Shown here in pieces: positions 9,473-18,394 of a stretch of 64,000 bases of DNA (its first letter is position 1; every line of letters starts with the position of its first letter). The stretch covers positions 62,001 to 126,000 of the forward strand of contig NZ_WNKZ01000002.1 of NCBI RefSeq assembly GCF_009720835.1, written 5' to 3'. The position numbers and the translations under genes were made by a program. The stretch comes from Pseudoduganella buxea (GTDB taxonomy: Bacteria; Pseudomonadota; Gammaproteobacteria; Burkholderiales; Burkholderiaceae_D). Under the pieces are notes generated by a model, which worked only from the letters and a program-made list of their open reading frames with translations, was not told where the DNA came from and searched no databases.

Positions 9473-12121
9473 ATGAGCATCAATCAAAGTATCTTTGGCC
9501 GCCGCCGCGCGATCGCCGCTGCCGCTGCCGCCCTGTGTGCCTTCCCGGCATGGGGACAATCCGCCACCGCCGACGCGGGGGCCGAGCCGCAGCAGGTCGT
9601 CGTCACGGGCATGCGCGCCAGCCTGTCGAAGGCGCAGGACCTGAAGCGCAACGCCGACCAGGTGGTCGACTCCATCGTCGCCGACGATATCGGCAAGCTG
9701 CCCGATTCGAACGTGGCCGAAGCGCTGCAGCGCATCACAGGCGTGCAGATCTCACGCAGCCGCGGCGAAGGCGACCGCGTGCAGATCCGCGGCCTGTCGC
9801 AGACGCAGACCTTGCTGAACGGCCGCTCGATCTTCACGGCCGGCAAGGAGCGCGGCCTGTCGTTCCAGGACGTGCCGGCCGAGCTGATGGCCGGTGCCGA
9901 CGTCTATAAAACCCCGACGGCCGACCAGGTCGAAGGCGGCATCGGCGGCGTGATCGACCTGCGCATGCGCCGGCCGTTCGACTTCGCCGGCAAGAAGGTG
10001 GCCGCCACCGTCAAGGCCACGGATGCCGACTATGCGGACAAGCGCAATGGCGAAGGCTCGCTGTTGCTGAGCAACCGCTGGAAAGTGGGCGGCGGCGACG
10101 TCGGCGCCCTGCTGAGCGTGGCGCACCAGAAGCGCAACTACCGTTCGGATACGCAGGAAATCGGCGCACCGGCCCAGCTGGCCGACGGCTCGGGCACCTA
10201 CGCGCCCATCGGCGCCTGGTACTCGTACGAGCTGGGTGAACGCAAGCGCACGGGCGTCAGCGCCACCTTGCAATGGCGCCCGTCGCGCCAGCTGGAGTTC
10301 TACCTGGACAGTAACTTCACCAAGCTGGAAACGGCCACGGACACCTATGGCTTCTACGGCACGCCGTACTGGCCGAACTACAACGCGGCCACCAATGCCG
10401 GCGCGATGTGGCCGAAAGGCGCCGTCACGACGGACGCCAGTGGCCGCTTCCAGAAGGGCAGCTTCTACGGCGCCGACCTGACCACGTCCGGCTATATCGG
10501 CGACAACGACACGAAGACGCGCCAGCTGGCCATCGGCGGCAGCTGGAAGGCCGACGGCTGGGTCGTCAAGTCGGAACTGGGCCACACCAAGAGCGATTTC
10601 GAGCGCCAGTACCAGGAAGTGCGCCTGGGCGCCGCCTCCACGTCGTTCGCCTACGACCTGACCACCAAGGTGCCGTCGGCCTACCCGGAACTGGCTGGCG
10701 CGGACGACCTGGTGACGCCATCGAAGTACTGGGCCAGCAAGGCGCTGTACTTCCGCCAGAAGAACGACGGCAAGGAAACCGTGTGGCGCCTGGACGGCGA
10801 ACGTAGCCTGGACAGCAACCTGGTGCCCCGCGTGCGCGCCGGCGTGCGCCTGTCCAACCGCGACGCCAGCAGCAGCGAGATCAATACCATCAACGATATC
10901 TGGAATGCCGCTGGCACGGGCCCCGTGGGCGGCGCGCTGCCCGGCCTGGCCAGCCAGATCGGCGTGATCCCCTATAACGACCTGCTGAAACGCGAAGGCG
11001 GCGGTACCTGGCCGACCCAGTGGCTGTCGATCGCCAACCTGGACTGGCTGCGCGACCCTGCCACCAGCCGCGCCGCGCTGGGCCTGACGGTACCGGGCTT
11101 CGATGCCGCCCAGACCTTCGACTTCAGCGAGAAGACCCGCGCCATCTACGGCATGGCCGATTTCGAGAGCGAGCTGCTGGGCAAGGCCGTCTCCGGTAAC
11201 GTCGGCGTGCGCTACGTGAAGACCCGCACCGCGCGCAGCTATGCCGTGCTGGAGGACGGCACGTATGCACCCCGTTCGAATGGCACCAGCGACGACGACT
11301 TCCTGCCCAGCGTGAACGCGCGCATGGAGCTGACGGAAAAACTGGTGGCGCGCGTGGCCGCGTCGAAAGTGGTGACGCGCCCGAACTTCGACCAGCTGAC
11401 CCCGAGCCTGTCGCTGAACGCCAACGACCGCACCGCCTACATGGGCAACCCGGACCTGCAGCCGCTGTCGGCACGCCAGTTCGATACGACGCTCGAGTAC
11501 TACATCAGCAAGAGCGACTACCTGTTCGGCGCCGCCTTCTACAAGAAGGTCGACGGCTTCATCCAGACCACGCCGAGCACCCTGCAGTACGCCGGCACCA
11601 CGTATGACGTGTCCACGCCCACCAACGGCAAGGACGGCACCATCAAGGGCGTCGAGATCGGCTACCAGGGCTTCTTCACCAACCTGCCGGGCGCGCTGCG
11701 CGGCCTGGGCCTGCAGGCCAACTTCACCTACGTCGACAGCAAGGCGCCCGGCCCGATCGAAGGCCAGCAGACGGCGCTGGAAGGCCTGTCGCGCACCAGC
11801 TACAACGTGGTGGCGATGTACGACTACGAAGACTTCGCCGTGCGCCTGGCCTACAACTACCGTGGCAAGTACCTGTCCGGCACGAAGAACTACTACGTCA
11901 ACAACGGCAATACGCTGGCGCAGACGCCCTTGTACACGGACGGCTACGGCATGGTGGACGGCTACATGAGCTACGCCGTCAGCAAGGCGGTCAAGCTGTC
12001 GTTCGAGGTCAACAACCTGACCCGCACATCGCGCCGCAGCAGCTTCGGTGCCACCGGTACGCCGTTCGGCCGCTACGTGGACGACCGCCGCTTCGCGCTC
12101 AGCATGCACGTCGACCTGTAA
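9473..12121 (+). CDS. TonB-dependent receptor, carbohydrate type
   Basis: Outer-membrane TonB-dependent transporter of 882 residues. It has a signal peptide (about 1-28), a TonB-box-like QQVVVTGMRASL at about 41-52, a plug domain with the motif DSIVADDIGKLPDSNVAEAL, and a C-terminal beta-barrel ending in an aromatic-rich strand and FALSMHVDL. The plug style is that of Xanthomonas/Caulobacter-type carbohydrate receptors. Placed between GH35 and GH53 genes, it probably imports galacto-oligosaccharides into the periplasm. Its stop TAA shares one base with the next ATG, so the two genes are coupled. Confidence 0.9.
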   Translation: MSINQSIFGRRRAIAAAAAALCAFPAWGQSATADAGAEPQQVVVTGMRASLSKAQDLKRNADQVVDSIVADDIGKLPDSNVAEALQRITGVQISRSRGEGDRVQIRGLSQTQTLLNGRSIFTAGKERGLSFQDVPAELMAGADVYKTPTADQVEGGIGGVIDLRMRRPFDFAGKKVAATVKATDADYADKRNGEGSLLLSNRWKVGGGDVGALLSVAHQKRNYRSDTQEIGAPAQLADGSGTYAPIGAWYSYELGERKRTGVSATLQWRPSRQLEFYLDSNFTKLETATDTYGFYGTPYWPNYNAATNAGAMWPKGAVTTDASGRFQKGSFYGADLTTSGYIGDNDTKTRQLAIGGSWKADGWVVKSELGHTKSDFERQYQEVRLGAASTSFAYDLTTKVPSAYPELAGADDLVTPSKYWASKALYFRQKNDGKETVWRLDGERSLDSNLVPRVRAGVRLSNRDASSSEINTINDIWNAAGTGPVGGALPGLASQIGVIPYNDLLKREGGGTWPTQWLSIANLDWLRDPATSRAALGLTVPGFDAAQTFDFSEKTRAIYGMADFESELLGKAVSGNVGVRYVKTRTARSYAVLEDGTYAPRSNGTSDDDFLPSVNARMELTEKLVARVAASKVVTRPNFDQLTPSLSLNANDRTAYMGNPDLQPLSARQFDTTLEYYISKSDYLFGAAFYKKVDGFIQTTPSTLQYAGTTYDVSTPTNGKDGTIKGVEIGYQGFFTNLPGALRGLGLQANFTYVDSKAPGPIEGQQTALEGLSRTSYNVVAMYDYEDFAVRLAYNYRGKYLSGTKNYYVNNGNTLAQTPLYTDGYGMVDGYMSYAVSKAVKLSFEVNNLTRTSRRSSFGATGTPFGRYVDDRRFALSMHVDL

Positions 12122-13023
12122 TGGCCGGGGCGCTGCACGAGGGCGTGGCGCTGCAGGTGGCGTTGGCGCACCGGGCAGCGCTGGGCGACGGCCTGCTGTG
12201 GCAGCCGGGTGCCGCGCGCTGGTGGTGGACCGACGTACCGGCCGCCACCCTGTATGCGTGGGCAGAGGGCGCGCCTGCGCCGTCTGCCTGCCGCCTGCCG
12301 GACCGCGCCGGCAGCCTGGCGTTCTGCCGTTCCGGCCGGATGCTGGTGGGCTTGGCCAAGTGGCTGTGCTATGCGGAGCCACCGTCGGCGGCGCTGCCGG
12401 TACGCCTGCCGCTGCAGCCTGTGGTGGCGGTCGACCCGGCCGAGCCGCGCACCCGCGTGGCCGACGGCCGCACCGACCGGCACGGCAACTTTGTCTTCGG
12501 CACGCGCAACGAGGCGGCCGAAGCCCGCGCCATCGGCAGCTTCTACCAGTACTCGCAGGCACATGGCCTGCGGCGCCTCGCCTTGCCCGCCGCCGCCATG
12601 GCCGGCAGCATCTGCTTCAGCCTTGACGGCCACACCATGTATTTCAGCGACGCCCAGTCGCGCCGCATCCTGCAGTGCGACTACGATGCGGCTGGTGCCC
12701 AGGTGGCGGCCGTGCGGCCGTTCACGGAACTGGCCCATGCCACGGCGCGTCCGCACGGCGCCGTCATCGACAGCGATGGCTGCCTGTGGAATGCCGAGTG
12801 GGGCGGCGGCCGGCTGACGCGCTATGCGCCGGACGGCACCGTCATGCGCAGCCACCCGCTGCCGGTGGCCCATCCCACCCGCCCGGCATTCGGCGGCGCG
12901 GGGCTGGACCAGCTGCTCGTGACCAGCGCCGCGGCGCGCCGCGAGGACGGCGCGGGCAGCCTGTTCGTGCTGGCCGACCCGGGCGCACGCGGCATCGCCG
13001 ACACGCCCTTCGACGACGATTAA
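12121..13023 (+). CDS. SMP-30/gluconolactonase-family protein with altered metal site
   Basis: Six-bladed beta-propeller of the SMP-30/gluconolactonase/LRE family, 300 residues, no signal peptide. From its place it should hydrolyse galactono-lactone to galactonate. Family repeats are recognisable (CFSLDGHTMYFSDAQ; DSDGCLWNAEWGGGRLTRY). However, the residues that bind the metal in characterised members look changed: Asp23 where Glu is usual (LGDGLLW), Gly162 where Asn is usual (AGSICFS), and His212 where Asp is usual (RPHGA). The substrate-contact Asn is Ala114 (VADGRTD). It may be a poor or altered lactonase, or a binding protein. The assignment to the family is firm; activity is not. Confidence 0.8.
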   Translation: MAGALHEGVALQVALAHRAALGDGLLWQPGAARWWWTDVPAATLYAWAEGAPAPSACRLPDRAGSLAFCRSGRMLVGLAKWLCYAEPPSAALPVRLPLQPVVAVDPAEPRTRVADGRTDRHGNFVFGTRNEAAEARAIGSFYQYSQAHGLRRLALPAAAMAGSICFSLDGHTMYFSDAQSRRILQCDYDAAGAQVAAVRPFTELAHATARPHGAVIDSDGCLWNAEWGGGRLTRYAPDGTVMRSHPLPVAHPTRPAFGGAGLDQLLVTSAAARREDGAGSLFVLADPGARGIADTPFDDD

Positions 13024-13062
13024 CGTTTCAGCGGCGCCCCCGGCGCCGAACCAGGAGCAGCC

Positions 13063-14262
13063 ATGACTTTTACTTCCTTTGCCCGCGGCCTTGCCGTCGC
13101 CCTGTGTGCCGTGTCGCTGCAAGCCTTCGCCGCACAGCCATTCCTGGCCGGCGGCGACGTTTCCGTACTGCCCCTGATGGAGCAACATGGCGCCCGCTAC
13201 TTCGACCGCCAGGGCAGGCAGGGGGATGCGCTCACGATCCTGCGCGACGCCGGCCACAACGTGGTGCGCCTGCGCCTGTACGAAGGCCCCGGGCCCGGCA
13301 CCGGCAACGAGGGGTATCACTGGCCGGCGGGCTCGATGGACCTGCCCGATTTGCTGAACATGGCGCGGCGCAGCGCGGCCCTGGGCATGCAGATCCAGCT
13401 GACGTTTCACTATTCCGATTTCTGGACCAACGGGAAGACCCAGAACGTGCCGGTACAATGGCGCGCCCAGCTGGACAAATTGCCAACTGAGGCGGCGCGC
13501 TTCGAGCGCCTGCGCCAGCTCGTGTTCGAGCGTACCCGCGACGTGATGCGCGCCTTGCAGGCGCAAGGCACGGTGCCCCAGTACGTCTCGGTCGGTAACG
13601 AGATCGAAGGCGGCATGCTGTATCCCTACGGCGCCATGACGGAGCAGAACTGGCCGCGCCTGGGCGCGCTGCTGCAGGCCGGCTACGACGGCGTCAAGGC
13701 CGTGTCGCCCGCCTCGCGCGTGATCCTGCACCTGGACGATGCGGGCAATCTGGACAAGTACCACCACTACTTCGACCGCCTCCGTGCGCTGAACGTGCAG
13801 TACGACGTGATCGGTGCCTCGTACTACCCGTTCTGGACCAAAAAAACCGTGCAGCAGGTGGTGGCGTTCAGCCGCGCCGTGACGGCGCGCTACGACAAGG
13901 ACCTGTTCATCATGGAGGCCGGCTTCAACTGGACGCCGAACCTGCCGAACGGCTATCCCGGCCAGTTGAGCGATAACGGCCCGTATCCGGCGTCGATGAG
14001 TTCCCCGGCCGGCCAGCGCGCCTTCATGGAAGACCTGCTGGCGGCGATGGCGAAGACGGAACGCGTACTGGGCTTGCTGTACTGGGACCCGGTGATGATC
14101 GCCACGCCCGGCATCGGCTGGGCCGTGCGCGACAAGGACGGGGTGCCGGGGCCGAACGTGGTGGCCAACACGACCTTGTTCGACTTCGAGGGCCGCGCCT
14201 TGCCGGTGCTCGACGGCTGGCGCACCCACACGATGCCGGCGCCGGCGCAGGAAAAAAAGTAA
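13063..14262 (+). CDS. GH53 arabinogalactan endo-beta-1,4-galactanase
   Basis: Secreted endo-beta-1,4-galactanase of glycoside hydrolase family 53, 399 residues. A signal peptide spans about 1-24 (cleavage near AFA-AQ). The acid/base is Glu180 in SVGNEIEGG and the nucleophile is Glu285 in FIMEAGFNW; LTFHYSDFW and YYPFW are family motifs. It would cut the backbone of galactan or type I arabinogalactan into oligomers taken up by the adjacent TonB receptor. It has an AGGAG ribosome-binding site, and the SDR gene starts 32 nt downstream. Confidence 0.92.
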   Translation: MTFTSFARGLAVALCAVSLQAFAAQPFLAGGDVSVLPLMEQHGARYFDRQGRQGDALTILRDAGHNVVRLRLYEGPGPGTGNEGYHWPAGSMDLPDLLNMARRSAALGMQIQLTFHYSDFWTNGKTQNVPVQWRAQLDKLPTEAARFERLRQLVFERTRDVMRALQAQGTVPQYVSVGNEIEGGMLYPYGAMTEQNWPRLGALLQAGYDGVKAVSPASRVILHLDDAGNLDKYHHYFDRLRALNVQYDVIGASYYPFWTKKTVQQVVAFSRAVTARYDKDLFIMEAGFNWTPNLPNGYPGQLSDNGPYPASMSSPAGQRAFMEDLLAAMAKTERVLGLLYWDPVMIATPGIGWAVRDKDGVPGPNVVANTTLFDFEGRALPVLDGWRTHTMPAPAQEKK

Positions 14263-14294
14263 CAACGTATTCGAGTAAAAAGGAAGTACGAAAC

Positions 14295-15068
14295 ATGGTC
14301 GACAGACTGAAAGACAAGGTAGCCATCGTCACCGGTTCCACCCAGGGCATCGGCAAGGCCATCGCCAGGTTGTTCCTGGCCGAAGGCGCGAAGGTAGTGA
14401 TCAACAGCCACCGCGACGACGAACACGCCGCCGCCGCGCGGGAAGAACTGGGTGGCCCCGACATGCTGTTCGTGGCGGCCGATATCGCCGATCGCGAGGC
14501 CGTGGCGGCCATGGCGAAAACGGTGCTGATGCACTTCGGCCGCATCGACATCATCGTCAACAACGCCGGCATGAACGTGTTCACCGACCCGCTGCAGACC
14601 ACGCACGAAGAATGGCAGCGCTGCTTCGCCGTCGACCTGGAAGGGGCGTGGAACGTGATCCGCTCGGCGCTGCCGGCCTTGCTGGAGCAGGGCGGGGGCA
14701 GCATCGTCAATATCGCCTCGGTCCATGGCCACAAGATCATTCCGGGCTGCTTTCCTTATCCGGTCGCCAAGCACGCCTTGCTGGGCCTGACGAAATCGCT
14801 GGGCATCGAATACGCCGCGCGCGGCATCCGCGTCAATTCCATTTCGCCCGGCCTGATCATGACGGACAATATCCGCGCCTGGCTCGATGGCTGCCCCGAC
14901 CCGCACGCCGAGGAAGCGCGCCAGGCGGCGCTGCTGCCGCCCCGGCGCATCGGCACGCCGGAGGAAGTTGCCTATACTGCACTGTTCCTCGCCAGCGACG
15001 AAGCGCGCTTCATCAACGCCACGGACATCCTGATTGACGGAGGCAGGTCCCAGCTCTATCATGAGTAA
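14295..15068 (+). CDS. SDR-family dehydrogenase, probable galactose 1-dehydrogenase
   Basis: Classical short-chain dehydrogenase of 257 residues. It shows the TGSTQGIG cofactor loop (14-21), NNAG, a catalytic Ser in NIASVHG, the YPVAK catalytic Tyr/Lys motif near residues 155-159, and the SPGLIMT loop. In this locus it is the obvious candidate for NAD(P)-dependent oxidation of galactose to its lactone, feeding the SMP-30-like protein and dgoD. The specificity is inferred from context; SDRs of this type also oxidise other sugars or act as beta-ketoacyl reductases. It belongs to the same run of genes as the GH53 enzyme. Confidence 0.8.
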   Translation: MVDRLKDKVAIVTGSTQGIGKAIARLFLAEGAKVVINSHRDDEHAAAAREELGGPDMLFVAADIADREAVAAMAKTVLMHFGRIDIIVNNAGMNVFTDPLQTTHEEWQRCFAVDLEGAWNVIRSALPALLEQGGGSIVNIASVHGHKIIPGCFPYPVAKHALLGLTKSLGIEYAARGIRVNSISPGLIMTDNIRAWLDGCPDPHAEEARQAALLPPRRIGTPEEVAYTALFLASDEARFINATDILIDGGRSQLYHE

Positions 15069-15089
15069 GCCTTTGCCCTGATAGATCGC

Positions 15090-16037
15090 ATGCCTGATAT
15101 CCACTCCGACCGGTTCGTTCGCTCTCACCTGAAGATGCGCCAGCTGGTCCTGCTGGTGGAACTTGGCCGGCATGGCTCGATCCTCCATGCCGCGCAGGCA
15201 GCCAACCTGACCCAACCCGCCGCTTCGAAACTGCTGGCCGAACTCGAATACGCGCTGAACGTGCAGCTGTTCGAACGCCTGCCGCGCGGCGTGCAGCCCA
15301 CCTGGTATGGCGAAGTGATGATCCGCCGCGCCGGCGCCGCGCTGGCCGAAATGGACGCGGCCCACCAGGAAGTGATGGAGCTGCTGGCGGGCCTGGCCGG
15401 CACCGTCGCCGTGGGCGCCGTGCTGACGCCGTCGGCCAGCCTGCTGCCCGATGCGATCAAGCTGCTCAAGTCGCGCCACGAGCGGGTCAAGGTCTCCGTT
15501 ACCGTCGATACCAGCAAGATCCTCACCGAGCGCCTGCGCGCGGGTGAGCTCGATCTGGTGATCGGCCGCGTGCTCGATTCCGATGCCGCCGCCGAACTGC
15601 ACTTCGAACCCGTCACCGACGAACCCCACAGCCTGATCGCCGGTGCCGGTCACCCGCTGGCCGGCCGTGCCACGTTGACCCTGGAGGAACTGGCCGGCGA
15701 GCCGTGGATCATGCCGCCGGCCGGCAGCATCCTGCGCGACCGGCTGACGGCCCTGTTCCTGTCGCATGGGCTGGAGCCGCCCTGCGAGACGGTCGAATCG
15801 CTGGCGCTGCCCGTCATCGCCAACCTGCTGATCGGCAGCCGCATGATCGTCGCGCTGCCCGAGGAGCTGGTACGGCCCTACCTGGACATGGGCCTGTTGA
15901 CCGTGCTGCCGCACGACCTGGGCCTGCGGATGGACCTGTATGGTATCGTCACGCGCAGGCAGCATCGCCTGGCCCCCGGCGCGGAAGCGATGCTGGCGGC
16001 GCTGCGGGAAGTGGCGGCGCTGCGCTATCCCCGATAG
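15090..16037 (+). CDS. LysR-family regulator of the galactose locus (GbpR-like)
   Basis: LysR-type regulator of 315 residues: N-terminal HTH (QLVLLVELGRHGSILHAAQA, about 17-75, with LTQPAASKLLAELE as recognition region) and a C-terminal effector-binding domain. The style is close to GbpR-type regulators of sugar-binding genes in other proteobacteria. It starts 21 nt after the SDR and closes the galactan/galactose gene run, so it likely senses galactose or galactonate. A promoter of its own is not visible. PPK2 follows 17 nt after its stop and may be read through from it. Confidence 0.85.
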   Translation: MPDIHSDRFVRSHLKMRQLVLLVELGRHGSILHAAQAANLTQPAASKLLAELEYALNVQLFERLPRGVQPTWYGEVMIRRAGAALAEMDAAHQEVMELLAGLAGTVAVGAVLTPSASLLPDAIKLLKSRHERVKVSVTVDTSKILTERLRAGELDLVIGRVLDSDAAAELHFEPVTDEPHSLIAGAGHPLAGRATLTLEELAGEPWIMPPAGSILRDRLTALFLSHGLEPPCETVESLALPVIANLLIGSRMIVALPEELVRPYLDMGLLTVLPHDLGLRMDLYGIVTRRQHRLAPGAEAMLAALREVAALRYPR

Positions 16038-16054
16038 ACCGAACAGGAGCCCGT

Positions 16055-16870
16055 TTGAAGGCCAGCAAGCGATTCCGTACCCCCGCCAACCCCGAACTGC
16101 ATGACGCCGATGCCGGTGCCACGCCCCTGTGCGCGCCCGGCGAGGACGGACCGAAACGCGACAAGGGCGAAGCGAAACGCCTGCACAAGGCCATCGCCGC
16201 GCTGCAGGAAAAGCTGTACGCGGAGCGCGACCGCAAGGTGCTGCTGGTGCTGCAGGGCGTCGACTGCGCCGGCAAGGATGGCACCGTGCACCAGCTGTTC
16301 CGCAAGATCAATCCGATGGGCCTGCGCCCGGTGCGCTTCGACGTGCCGACGACGATCGACACGGCACGCGACTACTTGTGGCGCGTGCATTTCCAGGTGC
16401 CGCGCCGTGGCGAGATCGCCGTCTTCAACCGCAGCCATTACGAGGATGTGCTGCACCCGCTCGTGTACGGCACCATCGACGAGGCGGCACTGGCGCAGCG
16501 CTATGGCCAGATCCGCGATTTCGAACGCATGCTGGCCGAAACCGGCACCGTGCTGGTGAAGGTGTTCCTGCACATCTCGAAGGACGAGCAGCGCGACCGG
16601 CTGCAGGCGCGCATCGACGACCCCACCAGGCACTGGAAGTTCGACCCGGAAGACCTGAAGCACCGCGAGCGCTGGAACGATTACCGGCGTGCCTATGAAC
16701 GGGCCATCGCCGAGACGGATGCGCCGCACGCGCCCTGGTACATCGTGCCGGCCGACTCCAAACCGCACCGCGACCTGGCCGTCGCCAGTCTGCTGCTCGA
16801 AGCCCTGGAACGCATGGATTTGCAGTGGCCGGCGGGTGACCCGAAGCTGGCGAAACTGCGCGTTCGCTAA
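16055..16870 (+). CDS. Polyphosphate kinase 2 family protein (PPK2), TTG start
   Basis: Polyphosphate:nucleotide phosphotransferase of the PPK2 family, 271 residues. The Walker A-like loop is GVDCAGKDGT (68-77), followed by the lid and Walker B-like FNRSHYEDV. Members transfer phosphate between polyphosphate and AMP, ADP or GDP; the subclass cannot be fixed from sequence alone. No ATG gives a full domain. The TTG at 16055 lies 5 nt after CAGGAG and starts KASKRFRTPANPEL, so I use it. It sits just after the LysR gene, without functional connection to the sugar locus. Confidence 0.88.
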   Translation: MKASKRFRTPANPELHDADAGATPLCAPGEDGPKRDKGEAKRLHKAIAALQEKLYAERDRKVLLVLQGVDCAGKDGTVHQLFRKINPMGLRPVRFDVPTTIDTARDYLWRVHFQVPRRGEIAVFNRSHYEDVLHPLVYGTIDEAALAQRYGQIRDFERMLAETGTVLVKVFLHISKDEQRDRLQARIDDPTRHWKFDPEDLKHRERWNDYRRAYERAIAETDAPHAPWYIVPADSKPHRDLAVASLLLEALERMDLQWPAGDPKLAKLRVR

Positions 16871-16905
16871 CAGCGGGGTCCGGCCCGCTGTGGCATAGTT
16901 GTTTT
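16871..16905 (+). terminator. Candidate terminator after PPK2
   Basis: A 7-bp GC stem, CAGCGGG with CCCGCTG (loop 16878-16883), begins right after the PPK2 stop and is followed 15 nt later by a short T-run (GTTTTT). The gap before the T-run makes it weaker than a standard intrinsic terminator. Confidence 0.35.
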
Positions 16906-16929
16906 TCAACTCTCACATCACAGCGGAGA

Positions 16930-18387
16930 ATGACCATGCAACTGAACGACCCGACCCTGCTGCGCCAGCAGGCCTATATCGACGGCGCCTGGCTTGACGC
17001 CGACCATGGCGAAACCGTCGCCGTCACCAATCCCGCCACTGGCGAACGGCTCGGCACCGTCCCGAAGATGGGCACGGCCGAGACGCGCCGTGCCATCGAG
17101 GCGGCCAACGCCGCCTGGCCGGCCTGGCGCAAGAAGACGGCCAAGGAGCGCGCCGCCATCCTGCGCAAATGGTTCGACCTGATCATGGCCAACGCGGACG
17201 ACCTGGCCCTGCTGATGACGACCGAGCAGGGTAAGCCGCTGGCCGAAGCAAAGGGCGAAGTGAGCTATGCCGCCAGCTTCATCGAGTGGTTCGCCGAGGA
17301 AGGCAAGCGCGTGCACGGCGACACCCTGGCCTCGCCGGCGGCGGACCGGCGCCTGCTCGTCACGAAGGAGCCGATCGGCGTGTGCGCCGCCATCACGCCG
17401 TGGAACTTCCCGCTGGCGATGATCACCCGCAAGGTCGGCCCGGCGCTGGCGGCCGGCTGCCCGATGGTGCTCAAACCGGCCGAGGCGACGCCGTTCTCCG
17501 CGCTGGCGCTGGCCCTGCTGGCCGAGCAGGCCGGCGTGCCGCGCGGCGTATTCTCCGTCGTCACCGGCCCGTCCAAGGAAATCGGCGCCGAAATGTGCGC
17601 CAATCCCATCGTGCGCAAGCTCACCTTCACCGGCTCCACCGCCGTCGGCCGGTTGCTGATGGAGCAGTGCGCGCCCACCATCAAGAAGCTGTCGCTGGAG
17701 CTGGGCGGCAATGCGCCCTTCATCGTGTTCGACGATGCCGACCTGGATGCGGCAGTCGAAGGGGCCATCGCGTCGAAGTACCGCAACGCCGGCCAGACCT
17801 GCGTGTGCGCCAACCGTCTGTACGTGCAGGACGGCGTGTACGAGGCCTTCGCCGAGAAACTGACGGCCGCCGTCGGCAAGCTCAAGGTCGGCAACGGCGT
17901 TGACGCCGGTGTCACGCAAGGCCCGCTGATCGACGAGAAGGCCGTGGCGAAGGTGGAAGAGCACGTGGCGGACGCGCTGGCCAAGGGCGGCCGCCTGCTG
18001 CTGGGTGGGCACCGCCACGCGCTGGGCCACAGCTTCTTCGAGCCCACCGTCATCGCCGACGTCACGCGCGACATGATCGTCGCCGGCGAAGAGACCTTCG
18101 GCCCGCTGGCGCCCCTGTTCCGCTTCAAGACCGAGGAGGAGGCCGTGGCCCTGGCAAACGACACGGAGTTCGGCCTGGCCGCCTACTTCTACGCGCGCGA
18201 TATCGGCCGCATCTGGCGCGTGGCCGAAGGGCTGGAGTCCGGCATGGTCGGCGTCAACACGGGCTTGATCTCGAACGAGGTCGCGCCCTTCGGCGGCGTC
18301 AAGCAGTCCGGCCTGGGCCGCGAAGGGTCGACGTACGGCATCGAGGACTACCTCGTCGTCAAGTACCTCTGCCTGGGCGGCATGTAG
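16930..18387 (+). CDS. gabD: Succinate-semialdehyde dehydrogenase
   Basis: NAD(P)-dependent aldehyde dehydrogenase that oxidises succinate semialdehyde to succinate at the end of GABA breakdown. It is 485 residues, typical of GabD. The general-base Glu lies in LELGGNAPFIVFDDAD (about 260) and the nucleophile Cys in NAGQTCVCANR (about 290). The substrate signature and the C-terminal EGSTYGIEDYL(V)VKYLCLGG are characteristic of GabD-type enzymes. It starts MTMQLNDPTLLRQQAYIDG after GCGGAGA; the second Met is an alternative. It converges on the next gene with only 7 nt between stops, and no terminator is visible there. Confidence 0.94.
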   Translation: MTMQLNDPTLLRQQAYIDGAWLDADHGETVAVTNPATGERLGTVPKMGTAETRRAIEAANAAWPAWRKKTAKERAAILRKWFDLIMANADDLALLMTTEQGKPLAEAKGEVSYAASFIEWFAEEGKRVHGDTLASPAADRRLLVTKEPIGVCAAITPWNFPLAMITRKVGPALAAGCPMVLKPAEATPFSALALALLAEQAGVPRGVFSVVTGPSKEIGAEMCANPIVRKLTFTGSTAVGRLLMEQCAPTIKKLSLELGGNAPFIVFDDADLDAAVEGAIASKYRNAGQTCVCANRLYVQDGVYEAFAEKLTAAVGKLKVGNGVDAGVTQGPLIDEKAVAKVEEHVADALAKGGRLLLGGHRHALGHSFFEPTVIADVTRDMIVAGEETFGPLAPLFRFKTEEEAVALANDTEFGLAAYFYARDIGRIWRVAEGLESGMVGVNTGLISNEVAPFGGVKQSGLGREGSTYGIEDYLVVKYLCLGGM

Positions 18388-18394
18388 GCAATCG

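Noticed and set aside
9752..12562. A 936-codon minus-strand frame opposite the TonB receptor
   Set aside because: Shadow of the receptor gene; its composition (Val/Gly/Arg/His runs) has no protein-like motif and it spans two real genes.
16878..16905. Possible promoter GCATAGTT before gabD
   Set aside because: No -35 element with proper spacing; overlaps a candidate terminator hairpin.
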